Shown here piece by piece: positions 37,265-44,032 of a stretch of DNA of 64,000 nt (its first letter is position 1; each line of letters begins with the position of its first letter). The notes beneath the pieces are model-generated. The model saw nothing but the letters and a program-made list of their open reading frames with translations. It was not told the origin of the DNA and did no database searches. A program made the translations under genes and the position numbers. Source of the stretch: Lutibacter sp. (lineage in GTDB: Bacteria; Bacteroidota; Bacteroidia; Flavobacteriales; Flavobacteriaceae); contig NZ_JAUYUD010000106.1 in the NCBI RefSeq assembly GCF_030692605.1, positions 1 through 64,000 of the forward strand. Reading direction: 5' to 3'.

Positions 37265-38836
37265 TTAGAATGTAGCAATCGCTTTTTGAATTCTTCTAAT
37301 TGTTTCTTGTTTCCCAATCATTTCAGCAATATCAAATAGGTGAGGACCTTTCATGTCTCCAACCAAACTTAATCTAAAAGGTTGCATCACTTTTCCAAAT
37401 CCAATTTCTTTAGAAGTAATCCATTCTTTAACAGCAGTTTCAATGTTTTGAGATTTAAAATCTTTAATAGATTCAAGAACAGTAATTAGCTCTTTCATTA
37501 TGTCTGAGGTATCTTCTTTCCAGTTTTTAGAGGCAGCTTTTTCATTATAAGAAGTTGGAGCTACAAAAAAGAAACTGCTTAATTCCCAAAAATCACTTAC
37601 AAATGTGGCTCGCTCTTTTATTTGTGAAACAACTTTGGTAATGTAATCAAGGTCAAATATGTGTGCGTCATTACGAGGAGTTGACGACGAAGTAATCTCA
37701 TCTTTCACAGCAAGGTGTTTTTCCACAATAGGAGCAAATAATTCAGCCAATTCGGCATCAGATTTTAACAACATGTATTGTTGATTAAACCAATTTGTTT
37801 TATCAGGATTAAATTTAGCACCACTTTTACTTACACGTTCTAATGTAAATGCTTCACAAAGTGCTGACAAGGTAAATAGTTCTTGTTCAGTTCCAGGATT
37901 CCAACCCAATAAAGCCAGCATATTTATAAAAGCATCGGCAAAATAACCATCTTCTTTATACCCTCTTGAAATCTCGTTTGTTTCTTCGTTTTTATATTCC
38001 AAAGGAAAAACAGGAAATCCTAATTTATCACCATCGCGTTTGCTTAATTTTCCTTTTCCTACAGGTTTTAAAATAAGTGGTAAATGAGCAAATTCAGGAG
38101 CTTCCCAGCCAAATGCTTCATATAAGGCTATGTGTAAAGGGAGCGATGGTAACCATTCTTCACCACGAATTACGTGGCTTATATCCATTAAATGATCGTC
38201 AACAATATTTGCTAAATGATAGGTTGGCATCCCGTCACTTTTAAACAAAATTTTATCGTCTAAAATATCTTTTCTAAATGAAATTGGACCACGAATTATA
38301 TCTATAGATTCTATAGTTTCTTGTTCACTTTCGGGTTCATACATTTTAAACCGAATTACATATTCTTCACCGTTTAAAAGGCGTTTTTGCACTTCATCTT
38401 TAGAAAGTGAAATAGAATTTGTAAGTTTTGTTCTGTTATGCCAGTTATAGATAAAAGTTTCCCCTTTTGCTTCGTAGTCTGTTCTATGAAAATCTAATGC
38501 TGAAGTAGTATCAAAACAGTAATAGGCATTACCGTTTTCAATTAATTGATCAGCATATTTTTTATAGATCTCTTTTCGATCAGATTGTCGATAAGGACCG
38601 TATTTTTCATTTTTATTTGGACCTTCATCAAAAGGAATGTTACACCAATTTAAAGCGTCAACTATATATTTTTCAGCATTAGCAACATATCTTGTTTGGT
38701 CTGTATCTTCAATTCGTAAAATAAAAGTACCCCCATGTTTTTTAGCGAATAAATAATTAAAAAGGGCAGTTCTAACACCACCAATATGTAAAGGTCCTGT
38801 TGGACTTGGGGCAAATCTCACTCTAACATTTTGCAT
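37265..38836 (-). CDS. gltX: glutamyl-tRNA synthetase with a repeat-derived insertion
   Basis: The 523-aa class I synthetase charges tRNA-Glu. The HIGH-type box is PSPTGPLHIGG near residue 10 and the KMSKS-type box is KLSKRDG. It is slightly longer than typical bacterial GluRS (about 465-510 aa). Residues about 379-391 (EITSSSTPRNDAH) are encoded by a segment, 37666-37702, that reads as a REP-like CGTCATTACGAGGAG..GACGACGAAGTAATCTCATC. The frame stays open, so the element looks tolerated as a surface loop. A -7 element lies upstream. Confidence 0.95.
   Translation of the reverse strand: MQNVRVRFAPSPTGPLHIGGVRTALFNYLFAKKHGGTFILRIEDTDQTRYVANAEKYIVDALNWCNIPFDEGPNKNEKYGPYRQSDRKEIYKKYADQLIENGNAYYCFDTTSALDFHRTDYEAKGETFIYNWHNRTKLTNSISLSKDEVQKRLLNGEEYVIRFKMYEPESEQETIESIDIIRGPISFRKDILDDKILFKSDGMPTYHLANIVDDHLMDISHVIRGEEWLPSLPLHIALYEAFGWEAPEFAHLPLILKPVGKGKLSKRDGDKLGFPVFPLEYKNEETNEISRGYKEDGYFADAFINMLALLGWNPGTEQELFTLSALCEAFTLERVSKSGAKFNPDKTNWFNQQYMLLKSDAELAELFAPIVEKHLAVKDEITSSSTPRNDAHIFDLDYITKVVSQIKERATFVSDFWELSSFFFVAPTSYNEKAASKNWKEDTSDIMKELITVLESIKDFKSQNIETAVKEWITSKEIGFGKVMQPFRLSLVGDMKGPHLFDIAEMIGKQETIRRIQKAIATF
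37666..37702. repeat. palindromic element inside gltX
   Basis: CGTCATTACGAGGAG at the left and GAAGTAATCTCATC at the right match the GTCATTGCGAGGA / GAAGCAATCTCATC ends of REP-like elements common between genes in this lineage. Length 37 bases, in frame with gltX. Confidence 0.55.
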
Positions 38837-38856
38837 TGTAAATGAATTTTAAAATG

Positions 38857-38864
38857 CAAAGATA
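38857..38864 (-). promoter_or_regulatory. putative -7 element for gltX
   Basis: Minus-strand TATCTTTG 20 bases upstream of the gltX ATG; no -33 at expected spacing. Confidence 0.35.
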
Positions 38865-38895
38865 AATTAACCAAAGAAATACACACCTTTATAAT

Positions 38896-38925
38896 ACAAA
38901 AAAAGGCTACAGGAATGTAGCCTTT
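38896..38925 (-). terminator. terminator of the 54-aa minus-strand gene
   Basis: AAAGGCTACA (38902-38911) pairs perfectly with TGTAGCCTTT (38916-38925) around GGAA. On the minus strand it ends in a T run of seven, so it would stop transcription of the small gene at 38998-39162 before gltX. Confidence 0.75.
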
Positions 38926-38997
38926 AAAAACGTTACCCAAAAACGATTTTTTAGAAATAGAGAATGTCAATCAACTATTTTAAAGTGTGGGTGACAA

Positions 38998-39162
38998 TTA
39001 ATATAATGTTCTGTTTGTGCTATTTTTAAATTCAATATCTGATCCCGCTTTAGTAATTATCTGATTCAATATATATAAGTTTAGTAAAAGAGCAAAAAAC
39101 ACAATTAATCCTATACCAAATGTTTGGATGCTTTTTTGGTTTAGGTATTTTAATATTTTCAT
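38998..39162 (-). CDS. small single-TM protein, unknown
   Basis: A 54-aa ORF: basic N terminus (MKILKYLNQKS), one hydrophobic helix (about residues 15-35, GIGLIVFFALLLNLYIL) and a polar tail. It lies alone in the ~500-bp gap between gltX and the 142-aa gene, with a strong terminator downstream, which supports it being transcribed. No family recognised. It is divergent from the 7TM locus that follows and might belong to it. Confidence 0.6.
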   Translation of the reverse strand: MKILKYLNQKSIQTFGIGLIVFFALLLNLYILNQIITKAGSDIEFKNSTNRTLY

Positions 39163-39265
39163 GTGTTGCTAATTTTATTTCTTTTTCAGATACCGAAGGT
39201 AGAACTTATTATAATTGTTTAAAAAGGGATTTACACTGTTAAATATGGGGAAAAACACCCTTTTT

Positions 39266-39273
39266 TATTTTTG
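39266..39273 (+). promoter_or_regulatory. putative -7 element for the 7TM locus
   Basis: TATTTTTG matches TAnnTTTG 58 bases upstream of the ATG at 39331. Local sequence is very T-rich, so chance is possible. Confidence 0.35.
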
Positions 39274-39330
39274 TTTTAAAATTGAAGCAAATACACTAAT
39301 TTTAACATTTAAATAAATATATATATAATT

Positions 39331-39759
39331 ATGAAATTAATTACACCACAAGAGGCAAAAGAATTAAATCAAAATTTTATTAAAACGCGCTCAAAAGAAT
39401 TAGATAAAATTGTTGAAAGAGAAACTGGAAATCCAACTAAAAAAGATGCCATTTCTAGTTGGTTTTCTTTGGAAGAATTAAAAGAATACATTGCGTATGT
39501 TGAAGCGCAAGGAAAAGCCAAAAATATTACTGTAAACGGGTTGCGCGTATATTTTGGAGCCTATGCTAAAAACGATAAAAAAGAAGATAAAAAAGCACTT
39601 TCTACTGTGTTTTTTGTACCCACCCAAGCTGCAGTAGGTTCTTTAAACAAAGAAGGTGTTGAGGGCGGAGAAGGCGGTTCTGATGTGGATAGCATTGATG
39701 GAATGAATTACGGAACATCAGGAAATCCTCCACAAGCACCTTATCCTCAGATACAATAG
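39331..39759 (+). CDS. conserved hypothetical protein with C-terminal YPQ tail
   Basis: A 142-aa soluble protein. An N-terminal helical region (about 1-70, including KKDAISSWFSLEELKEYI) is followed by VNGLRVYFGAY, a Gly-rich acidic linker (GVEGGEGGSDVDSIDG) and the tail MNYGTSGNPPQAPYPQ near the C terminus. No signal peptide or TM. The tail recurs almost exactly in the 35-aa ORF at 40395. It ends 8 bases before the first seven-TM gene and is likely co-transcribed with it. I believe similar proteins exist in other flavobacteria, but I know of no function. Confidence 0.75.
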   Translation: MKLITPQEAKELNQNFIKTRSKELDKIVERETGNPTKKDAISSWFSLEELKEYIAYVEAQGKAKNITVNGLRVYFGAYAKNDKKEDKKALSTVFFVPTQAAVGSLNKEGVEGGEGGSDVDSIDGMNYGTSGNPPQAPYPQIQ

Positions 39760-39767
39760 TAATTTTT

Positions 39768-40391
39768 ATGTGGGGTATAATAATTAATATATTACTGTTT
39801 ATTACAGTAATTATAGGAACTGTTACATATAAAAAATATAATCATACATTTTTAAAATATTTTTTATTTTTTTTATTCTATGATTTAATAAATGAAACAA
39901 CTGCGTTTTTTGTTGGTAATGGATTAAAAAAGAACACGTTTATTTTGTATAATATTTACATGTTTGTAAGTGTTTTATTTTACTTGTTTACAATCTACCA
40001 TTACACCAAAAAGAACAAAGTTTATTTACCATTATTAATTATTTTGTATATACTTTTTTGTTTAAGTAATGTTTTATTTTTTCAAAAATCAATTCAAACA
40101 AGCCAAACATATTCGCTTATAATAGGTAGTTTTTTTATACTTATAGGTGTTATTTATTTATTTGTAGAACTTTTAAAGAGTGATGATATATTAAAGATTA
40201 ATAAAATGCTTTTGTTTTGGTTAAGTATTGGAATTTTAATTTTTTATGCAGGTATTGTTCCAATATATGTAATGATAGAATTTCTAAATTACAAAGGAAT
40301 ATTTAAATATATTTTAGTCGCTTTAAATGTAATTATGTTAAGCTGTTTTAGTATTGGTTTTATTGTAACTAAAAAAGAATATAATAAATAA
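39768..40391 (+). CDS. seven-TM protein A (paralogue of 40525 and 41257 proteins)
   Basis: The 207-aa polytopic protein has about seven hydrophobic helices and almost no soluble domain. The last two helices carry the conserved W-[LI]-S-x-G-I-L-I-F..P-x-x-V..E..N..G and ..GF[IM]V-[ST]-KKEYN pattern shared with the two downstream paralogues. It ends in KKEYNK. It resembles the 7TM part of a receptor without any output domain. A histidine kinase lacking a sensor domain lies downstream, so I infer a possible sensor partner. No family name assigned. Confidence 0.7.
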   Translation: MWGIIINILLFITVIIGTVTYKKYNHTFLKYFLFFLFYDLINETTAFFVGNGLKKNTFILYNIYMFVSVLFYLFTIYHYTKKNKVYLPLLIILYILFCLSNVLFFQKSIQTSQTYSLIIGSFFILIGVIYLFVELLKSDDILKINKMLLFWLSIGILIFYAGIVPIYVMIEFLNYKGIFKYILVALNVIMLSCFSIGFIVTKKEYNK

Positions 40392-40394
40392 TGT

Positions 40395-40502
40395 ATGGAT
40401 AGTAAGAGTTTAACATGTTTGGAAGTAGATGATATTGATGAAATGAATTACGGAACATCAGGAAATCCTCCACAAGCACCTTACCCTCAAACCGAAGTTT
40501 AA
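40395..40502 (+). CDS. 35-aa mini-ORF repeating the YPQ tail
   Basis: Starts at ATG 40395 in the same frame as, and one codon after, the stop of 7TM protein A. Its product (MDSKSLTCLEVDDIDE, then MNYGTSGNPPQAPYPQ, then TEV) repeats the tail of the 142-aa protein; the DNA is almost identical over about 55 bases (39702-39756 against 40438-40492). It ends 22 bases before 7TM gene B. It could be a real small peptide or a truncated remnant of a duplicated 142-aa gene. The frame is intact and has its own start. Confidence 0.5.
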   Translation: MDSKSLTCLEVDDIDEMNYGTSGNPPQAPYPQTEV

Positions 40503-40524
40503 ATTTAAAAAATAATGCTCCTTT

Positions 40525-41157
40525 ATGGTTATTAGAGCTTTTTTAATTTTATTAGTTATTTCAATAACTTTTTTTGTAGCCATATTTAACTTTAAAAAGT
40601 TTAAAACAACACCTATAAAATATTTTATATATTTTATAGGTTATGTTTTTATTAGTGAAACTATTGCAAATATTTATTTATCAAAAGGAGTAAATACAGT
40701 TATTATAAATAATGTTTATAGCATTGCATATACTTTTTTCAATTTGTTTTTTTATTCGATTTTAATTAAAAATAAAAAGTCAAAAAAAATTGGTTATATA
40801 ATGATGTTTTTCTTTGCAATTAGTTTGATAATTAATCAGTTATATTTTCAAAAATTTGAACATAGGTTGCAGACTTATACATTCATTTTAGGATTATTTT
40901 TGGTAACATTTTTAGTTTTTATTTATTTTCTTGAAATTATGAATTCAAATAAAATTATTTACGTTACAAGGCTTTCTGAATTTTGGATTAGTACTGGAAT
41001 CATTATTTTTAACTTTGGTTTTATTCCTGTTTTAGTGGTTGCCGAACTTATAAAATGGGAAGGTGTATATCACTATATATTATTATTTGTAAACGTAATT
41101 ATGTATGGGTGCTTTATCACAGGTTTTATGGTAAGTAAAAAAGAATATAATGTTTAA
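40525..41157 (+). CDS. seven-TM protein B
   Basis: The 210-aa paralogue of the protein at 39768, sharing the C-terminal signature ..FWISTGIIIFNFGFIP..ELI..G.. and ending KKEYNV. About seven hydrophobic helices. The last eight bases of the gene overlap the start codon of the next mini-ORF. Function unknown; context suggests part of the same membrane signalling locus. Confidence 0.7.
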   Translation: MVIRAFLILLVISITFFVAIFNFKKFKTTPIKYFIYFIGYVFISETIANIYLSKGVNTVIINNVYSIAYTFFNLFFYSILIKNKKSKKIGYIMMFFFAISLIINQLYFQKFEHRLQTYTFILGLFLVTFLVFIYFLEIMNSNKIIYVTRLSEFWISTGIIIFNFGFIPVLVVAELIKWEGVYHYILLFVNVIMYGCFITGFMVSKKEYNV

Positions 41158-41260
41158 TTTTATAGCAAGTAAAGTCAGTAGTAATATTGAAGAATTTTAT
41201 GGGTTAAATAATGGCTCAGTAGTTCAATTACTTTCAGCAGTATATCCACAATTAAATTGA
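41150..41260 (+). CDS. 36-aa mini-ORF ending YPQLN
   Basis: Starts at ATG 41150 overlapping the stop of 7TM gene B, and ends in TGA at 41258-41260, overlapping the TTG start of 7TM gene C. The C terminus (AVYPQLN) resembles the APYPQ tails of the two upstream proteins, and an FYGLNNG precedes it. The start ATG is part of a sequence (AATATAATGTTTAA) found at the end of both B and C genes, so the reading frame could be fortuitous. Confidence 0.4.
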   Translation: MFNFIASKVSSNIEEFYGLNNGSVVQLLSAVYPQLN

Positions 41261-41895
41261 AATATTTTAATCTAATATATCCTTTAATTTATTTGATTAC
41301 AATATTGATTGTAGTTGTTAATTTTGATAAAATTAGAAGTAGTAATTTATTAAAATTACTACTAATTTTCTTAGTCTATTCATTTATAACAGAATTGATC
41401 TCCTTTGTAATTGGAGTAATTTTTAGAAAGGGCACATTTTATATATATAATATTTGGAATTTAGCTAATAGTTATTTTTATTTTTATTTTTTTTATAAGT
41501 TAATCAACAATAAATTATACCGTAATTTTATTAAAACTATTATATTGATTTATACATTAATTTCTATTATCGATATTGCTTTTTTTACAAATTTTATTTT
41601 AGAACATTTGAACTATAACATTATAGTTTCAAGTATTTTAATTGTTCTTTCGGTAATGTTGTATTTTATTGAATTATTAAAGAGTGATGCGGTTTTAAAA
41701 TTAAATACTTCAATCTATTTTTGGATAAGTATAGGGGTTTTATTTTTTAATATTGGCATGATTCCGATTTGTGTAATTGCCGAACTAATAAATTACAATG
41801 GTGTTTTTGATATTATAATTTTAAGTTTAAACATAATAATGGCTGGTTGCTTTATCACAGGTTTTATAGTAAGTAAAAAAGAATATAATGTTTAA
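41257..41895 (+). CDS. seven-TM protein C
   Basis: The 212-aa third paralogue, with the signature YFWISIGVLFFNIGMIP..ELINYNG and GCFITGFIVSKKEYNV at the end. The start is a TTG that overlaps the mini-ORF stop. About seven hydrophobic helices. It is 3 bases upstream of the histidine kinase gene, so the three membrane genes, the kinase and the regulator appear to form one operon. Confidence 0.7.
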   Translation: MKYFNLIYPLIYLITILIVVVNFDKIRSSNLLKLLLIFLVYSFITELISFVIGVIFRKGTFYIYNIWNLANSYFYFYFFYKLINNKLYRNFIKTIILIYTLISIIDIAFFTNFILEHLNYNIIVSSILIVLSVMLYFIELLKSDAVLKLNTSIYFWISIGVLFFNIGMIPICVIAELINYNGVFDIIILSLNIIMAGCFITGFIVSKKEYNV

Positions 41896-41898
41896 TTT

Positions 41899-42687
41899 AT
41901 GGGACAAACTGAAATTCAAATTTTAATTTTTGTAACCACTATTATAGTTTTAATATTGGCTATTACATTAATTGTGTTCTTTTTTTACTTTCAACAGAAA
42001 AAGACAGCTTATTTATTAAAACAGCGCGAAACACAATTACTTTTTGATGAAGAAATTACCAAGTCTAAATTAGAAATTCAAGAACAAGCACTTCAAAATA
42101 TAAGCTGGGAAATACACGATAATGTGGGGCAGTTACTTTCAGTTGCAAAAATGCAATTGAATATGGTACAATTAACATTACCTATAGAACAGCAAGAAAA
42201 AATTAGAGAAACGGGAGAAATTATTGGTAAAAGTTTACAAGAACTGCGTGGTTTGGCAAAATCTTTAAATCCAGATACTATTAAAAATAAGGGTTTAATA
42301 GAATCTATAACCCATGAAATTGAAAGGTACAATCGCTTAAATTTTATTAAATCTAATTTTGTAATTTCTGGGGAAACTTATAGTTTAACCAACGAAAAAG
42401 AAATAATTTTATTCAGAATATTACAGGAATTTTTTAATAATACTTTAAAACATGGAAAAGCAAAAATATTAAAGGTAGACCTTGTTTATCAACCTTCATT
42501 TTTAGAAATTTTTATTGAAGACAATGGCGTTGGTTTTGATGTTTTAGATACAGATTCACAAAAAGGAATTGGCCTTTTAAATATGAAAAGTAGAACCAAT
42601 TTAATTGGCGCCACGTTCAATTTAAACTCGAAAGTAAACGAAGGCACTAAGTTATATATAAAATGCCCAAAAGAAAAAGAGAGTTAA
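41899..42687 (+). CDS. HisKA_3 histidine kinase with a minimal sensor
   Basis: The 262-aa kinase has one N-terminal TM helix (about residues 8-30), a short coiled coil, the dimerisation box WEIHDNVGQ with H73, and HATPase motifs (ILQEFFNNTLKHGK, DNGVGFD, KGIGLLNMKSR). There is no periplasmic or PAS sensor domain, so its input must come from a partner; the upstream 7TM proteins are the obvious candidates. It ends 1 base before the cognate regulator. Confidence 0.92.
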   Translation: MGQTEIQILIFVTTIIVLILAITLIVFFFYFQQKKTAYLLKQRETQLLFDEEITKSKLEIQEQALQNISWEIHDNVGQLLSVAKMQLNMVQLTLPIEQQEKIRETGEIIGKSLQELRGLAKSLNPDTIKNKGLIESITHEIERYNRLNFIKSNFVISGETYSLTNEKEIILFRILQEFFNNTLKHGKAKILKVDLVYQPSFLEIFIEDNGVGFDVLDTDSQKGIGLLNMKSRTNLIGATFNLNSKVNEGTKLYIKCPKEKES

Positions 42688-42688
42688 A

Positions 42689-43333
42689 ATGGAAAAAATA
42701 GATATTATTATAGTAGACGATCACATGTTATTTTCTCAGGCTTTAAACGGCTTAGTTTCTCAATTTACACGATTTAACGTACTCAAAGTTTTGAGCAATG
42801 GCAAAGAAGTTGTGGACTATTTTTCGAATAGTAATAAAGAGCCTGAAATTATTTTAATGGACATACAAATGCCCTTAATGAATGGTATAGAAGCTACACA
42901 ATGGTTAAAAGATAATAAACCCGAAATTAAGGTTCTTGCGCTTTCTATGGAGGCCGATGAGGTTACTATTTTAAAAATGCTTCGTGCTGGCGCAAAAGGG
43001 TATTTATTGAAAGATATTCATCCAGATATTTTATTGCATGCATTAAATGAAGTGCACACTTCAGGATTTTATTATACCGAAAATGTAACCAACACACTGT
43101 TAAATTCTTCACCTAATAAAGAAAGCGAAAGACGTATAAAATTAAAAGACAGAGAATTGGAATTTTTGAAGCTCACGGTTTCTGAAAAAACATATAGAGA
43201 AATTGCAGAAGTCATGTTTTTAAGTCCGAAAACTGTTGAAAATTACCGAGAAGCATTGTTCGAAAAATTAGAAGTTAAATCACGTATTGGCTTGGTAATA
43301 TATGCCATTAAAGAAAAAATAGTGATTTTATAA
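42689..43333 (+). CDS. NarL/LuxR-type response regulator
   Basis: The 214-aa regulator has a receiver with the acidic pair VDDH, phospho-acceptor D58 in LMDIQMPLMNG, S86 and K108 (GAKGYLLKD), followed by a LuxR-type HTH (TVSEKTYREIAEVMFLSPKTV). It pairs with the HisKA_3 kinase immediately upstream. Its targets may include the 39.3-kb operon itself. The following 700-bp gap carries three tandem repeats and no obvious promoter partner. Confidence 0.94.
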   Translation: MEKIDIIIVDDHMLFSQALNGLVSQFTRFNVLKVLSNGKEVVDYFSNSNKEPEIILMDIQMPLMNGIEATQWLKDNKPEIKVLALSMEADEVTILKMLRAGAKGYLLKDIHPDILLHALNEVHTSGFYYTENVTNTLLNSSPNKESERRIKLKDRELEFLKLTVSEKTYREIAEVMFLSPKTVENYREALFEKLEVKSRIGLVIYAIKEKIVIL

Positions 43334-43369
43334 TCGCTTATTTTTCTATGAAAATTAGTTCAACGTACT

Positions 43370-43860
43370 AATAAATTAAAGGTAATTAATAGTTTAGAAA
43401 AATAGTCATTGCTAATTTTACTTTTTTTAAGTAAAATGTGGCAATCTCACGATTAATAAACAGATTGCCACACTCGTACCTCATTCGCAAAAGACGTAAA
43501 TAGTTTATATTCAGGTAGTATTGCTCTTTTTTATATCGAACTCACGTTAATAATAAATTAAAGGTAATTAATAGTTTAGAAAAACAGTCATTGCGAATTT
43601 TACTTTTTTTTAAGTAAAATGTGGCAATCTCACAATCAATAAACAGATTGCCACATTCGTACCTCATTCGCAAAGACGTAAATAGTTTATATTCAGGTAG
43701 TATTGCTCTTTTTTATATCGAACTCACGTTAATAATAAATTAAAGGTAATTAATAGTTTAGAAAAATAGTCATTGCGAATTTTACTTTTTTTAAGTAAAA
43801 TATGGCAATCTCACGATTAATAAACAGATTGCCACACTCGTACCTCATTCGCAAAGACGG
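43370..43860. repeat. three 182-bp tandem repeat units (third partial)
   Basis: Units start at 43370, 43552 and 43734 (AATAAATTAAAGG). Each contains three nested hairpins: ATTTTACTT/AAGTAAAAT, the arms GTGGCAATCT/AGATTGCCAC, and TTGCGAAT/ATTCGCAA as outer arms with GTCAT-like ends. Units differ at a few bases (e.g. first unit has GCTAATTTT where others have GCGAATTTT). No ORF inside. The family is related to 37164-37256. The remaining 43334-43369 and 43861-44032 hold nothing recognisable. Confidence 0.75.
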
Positions 43861-44032
43861 AATCGACTGATATTTAGAAATTAAAGTTTCATATTATTAA
43901 TTGAATTGGTTCTAATTGAATTTAGGTTATACTATTCTTTAACCGTTTAGGTTTGTTTTTTTGACTGCCTTTAGATAATTTATCTTATTATTTTAAGTAA
44001 ATTTATCAGCTACAACTTGTTAACTACTAAAA

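Noticed and set aside
39331-41895. Agr- or Rgg-type quorum sensing system
   Set aside because: No AgrB-like protease, no signal peptide on the YPQ proteins and the kinase is HisKA_3 without a polytopic sensor; the resemblance is only in the peptide-plus-membrane-protein layout.
41888-41926. ATG overlapping the end of 7TM gene C as a fourth mini-ORF
   Set aside because: It encodes only about 12 residues with no YPQ tail and overlaps the kinase start; it arises from the shared AATATAATGTTTAA end sequence.
43370-43860. CRISPR array
   Set aside because: Whole 182-base units are repeated with near identity, with no unique spacers between short repeats and no cas genes in the window.
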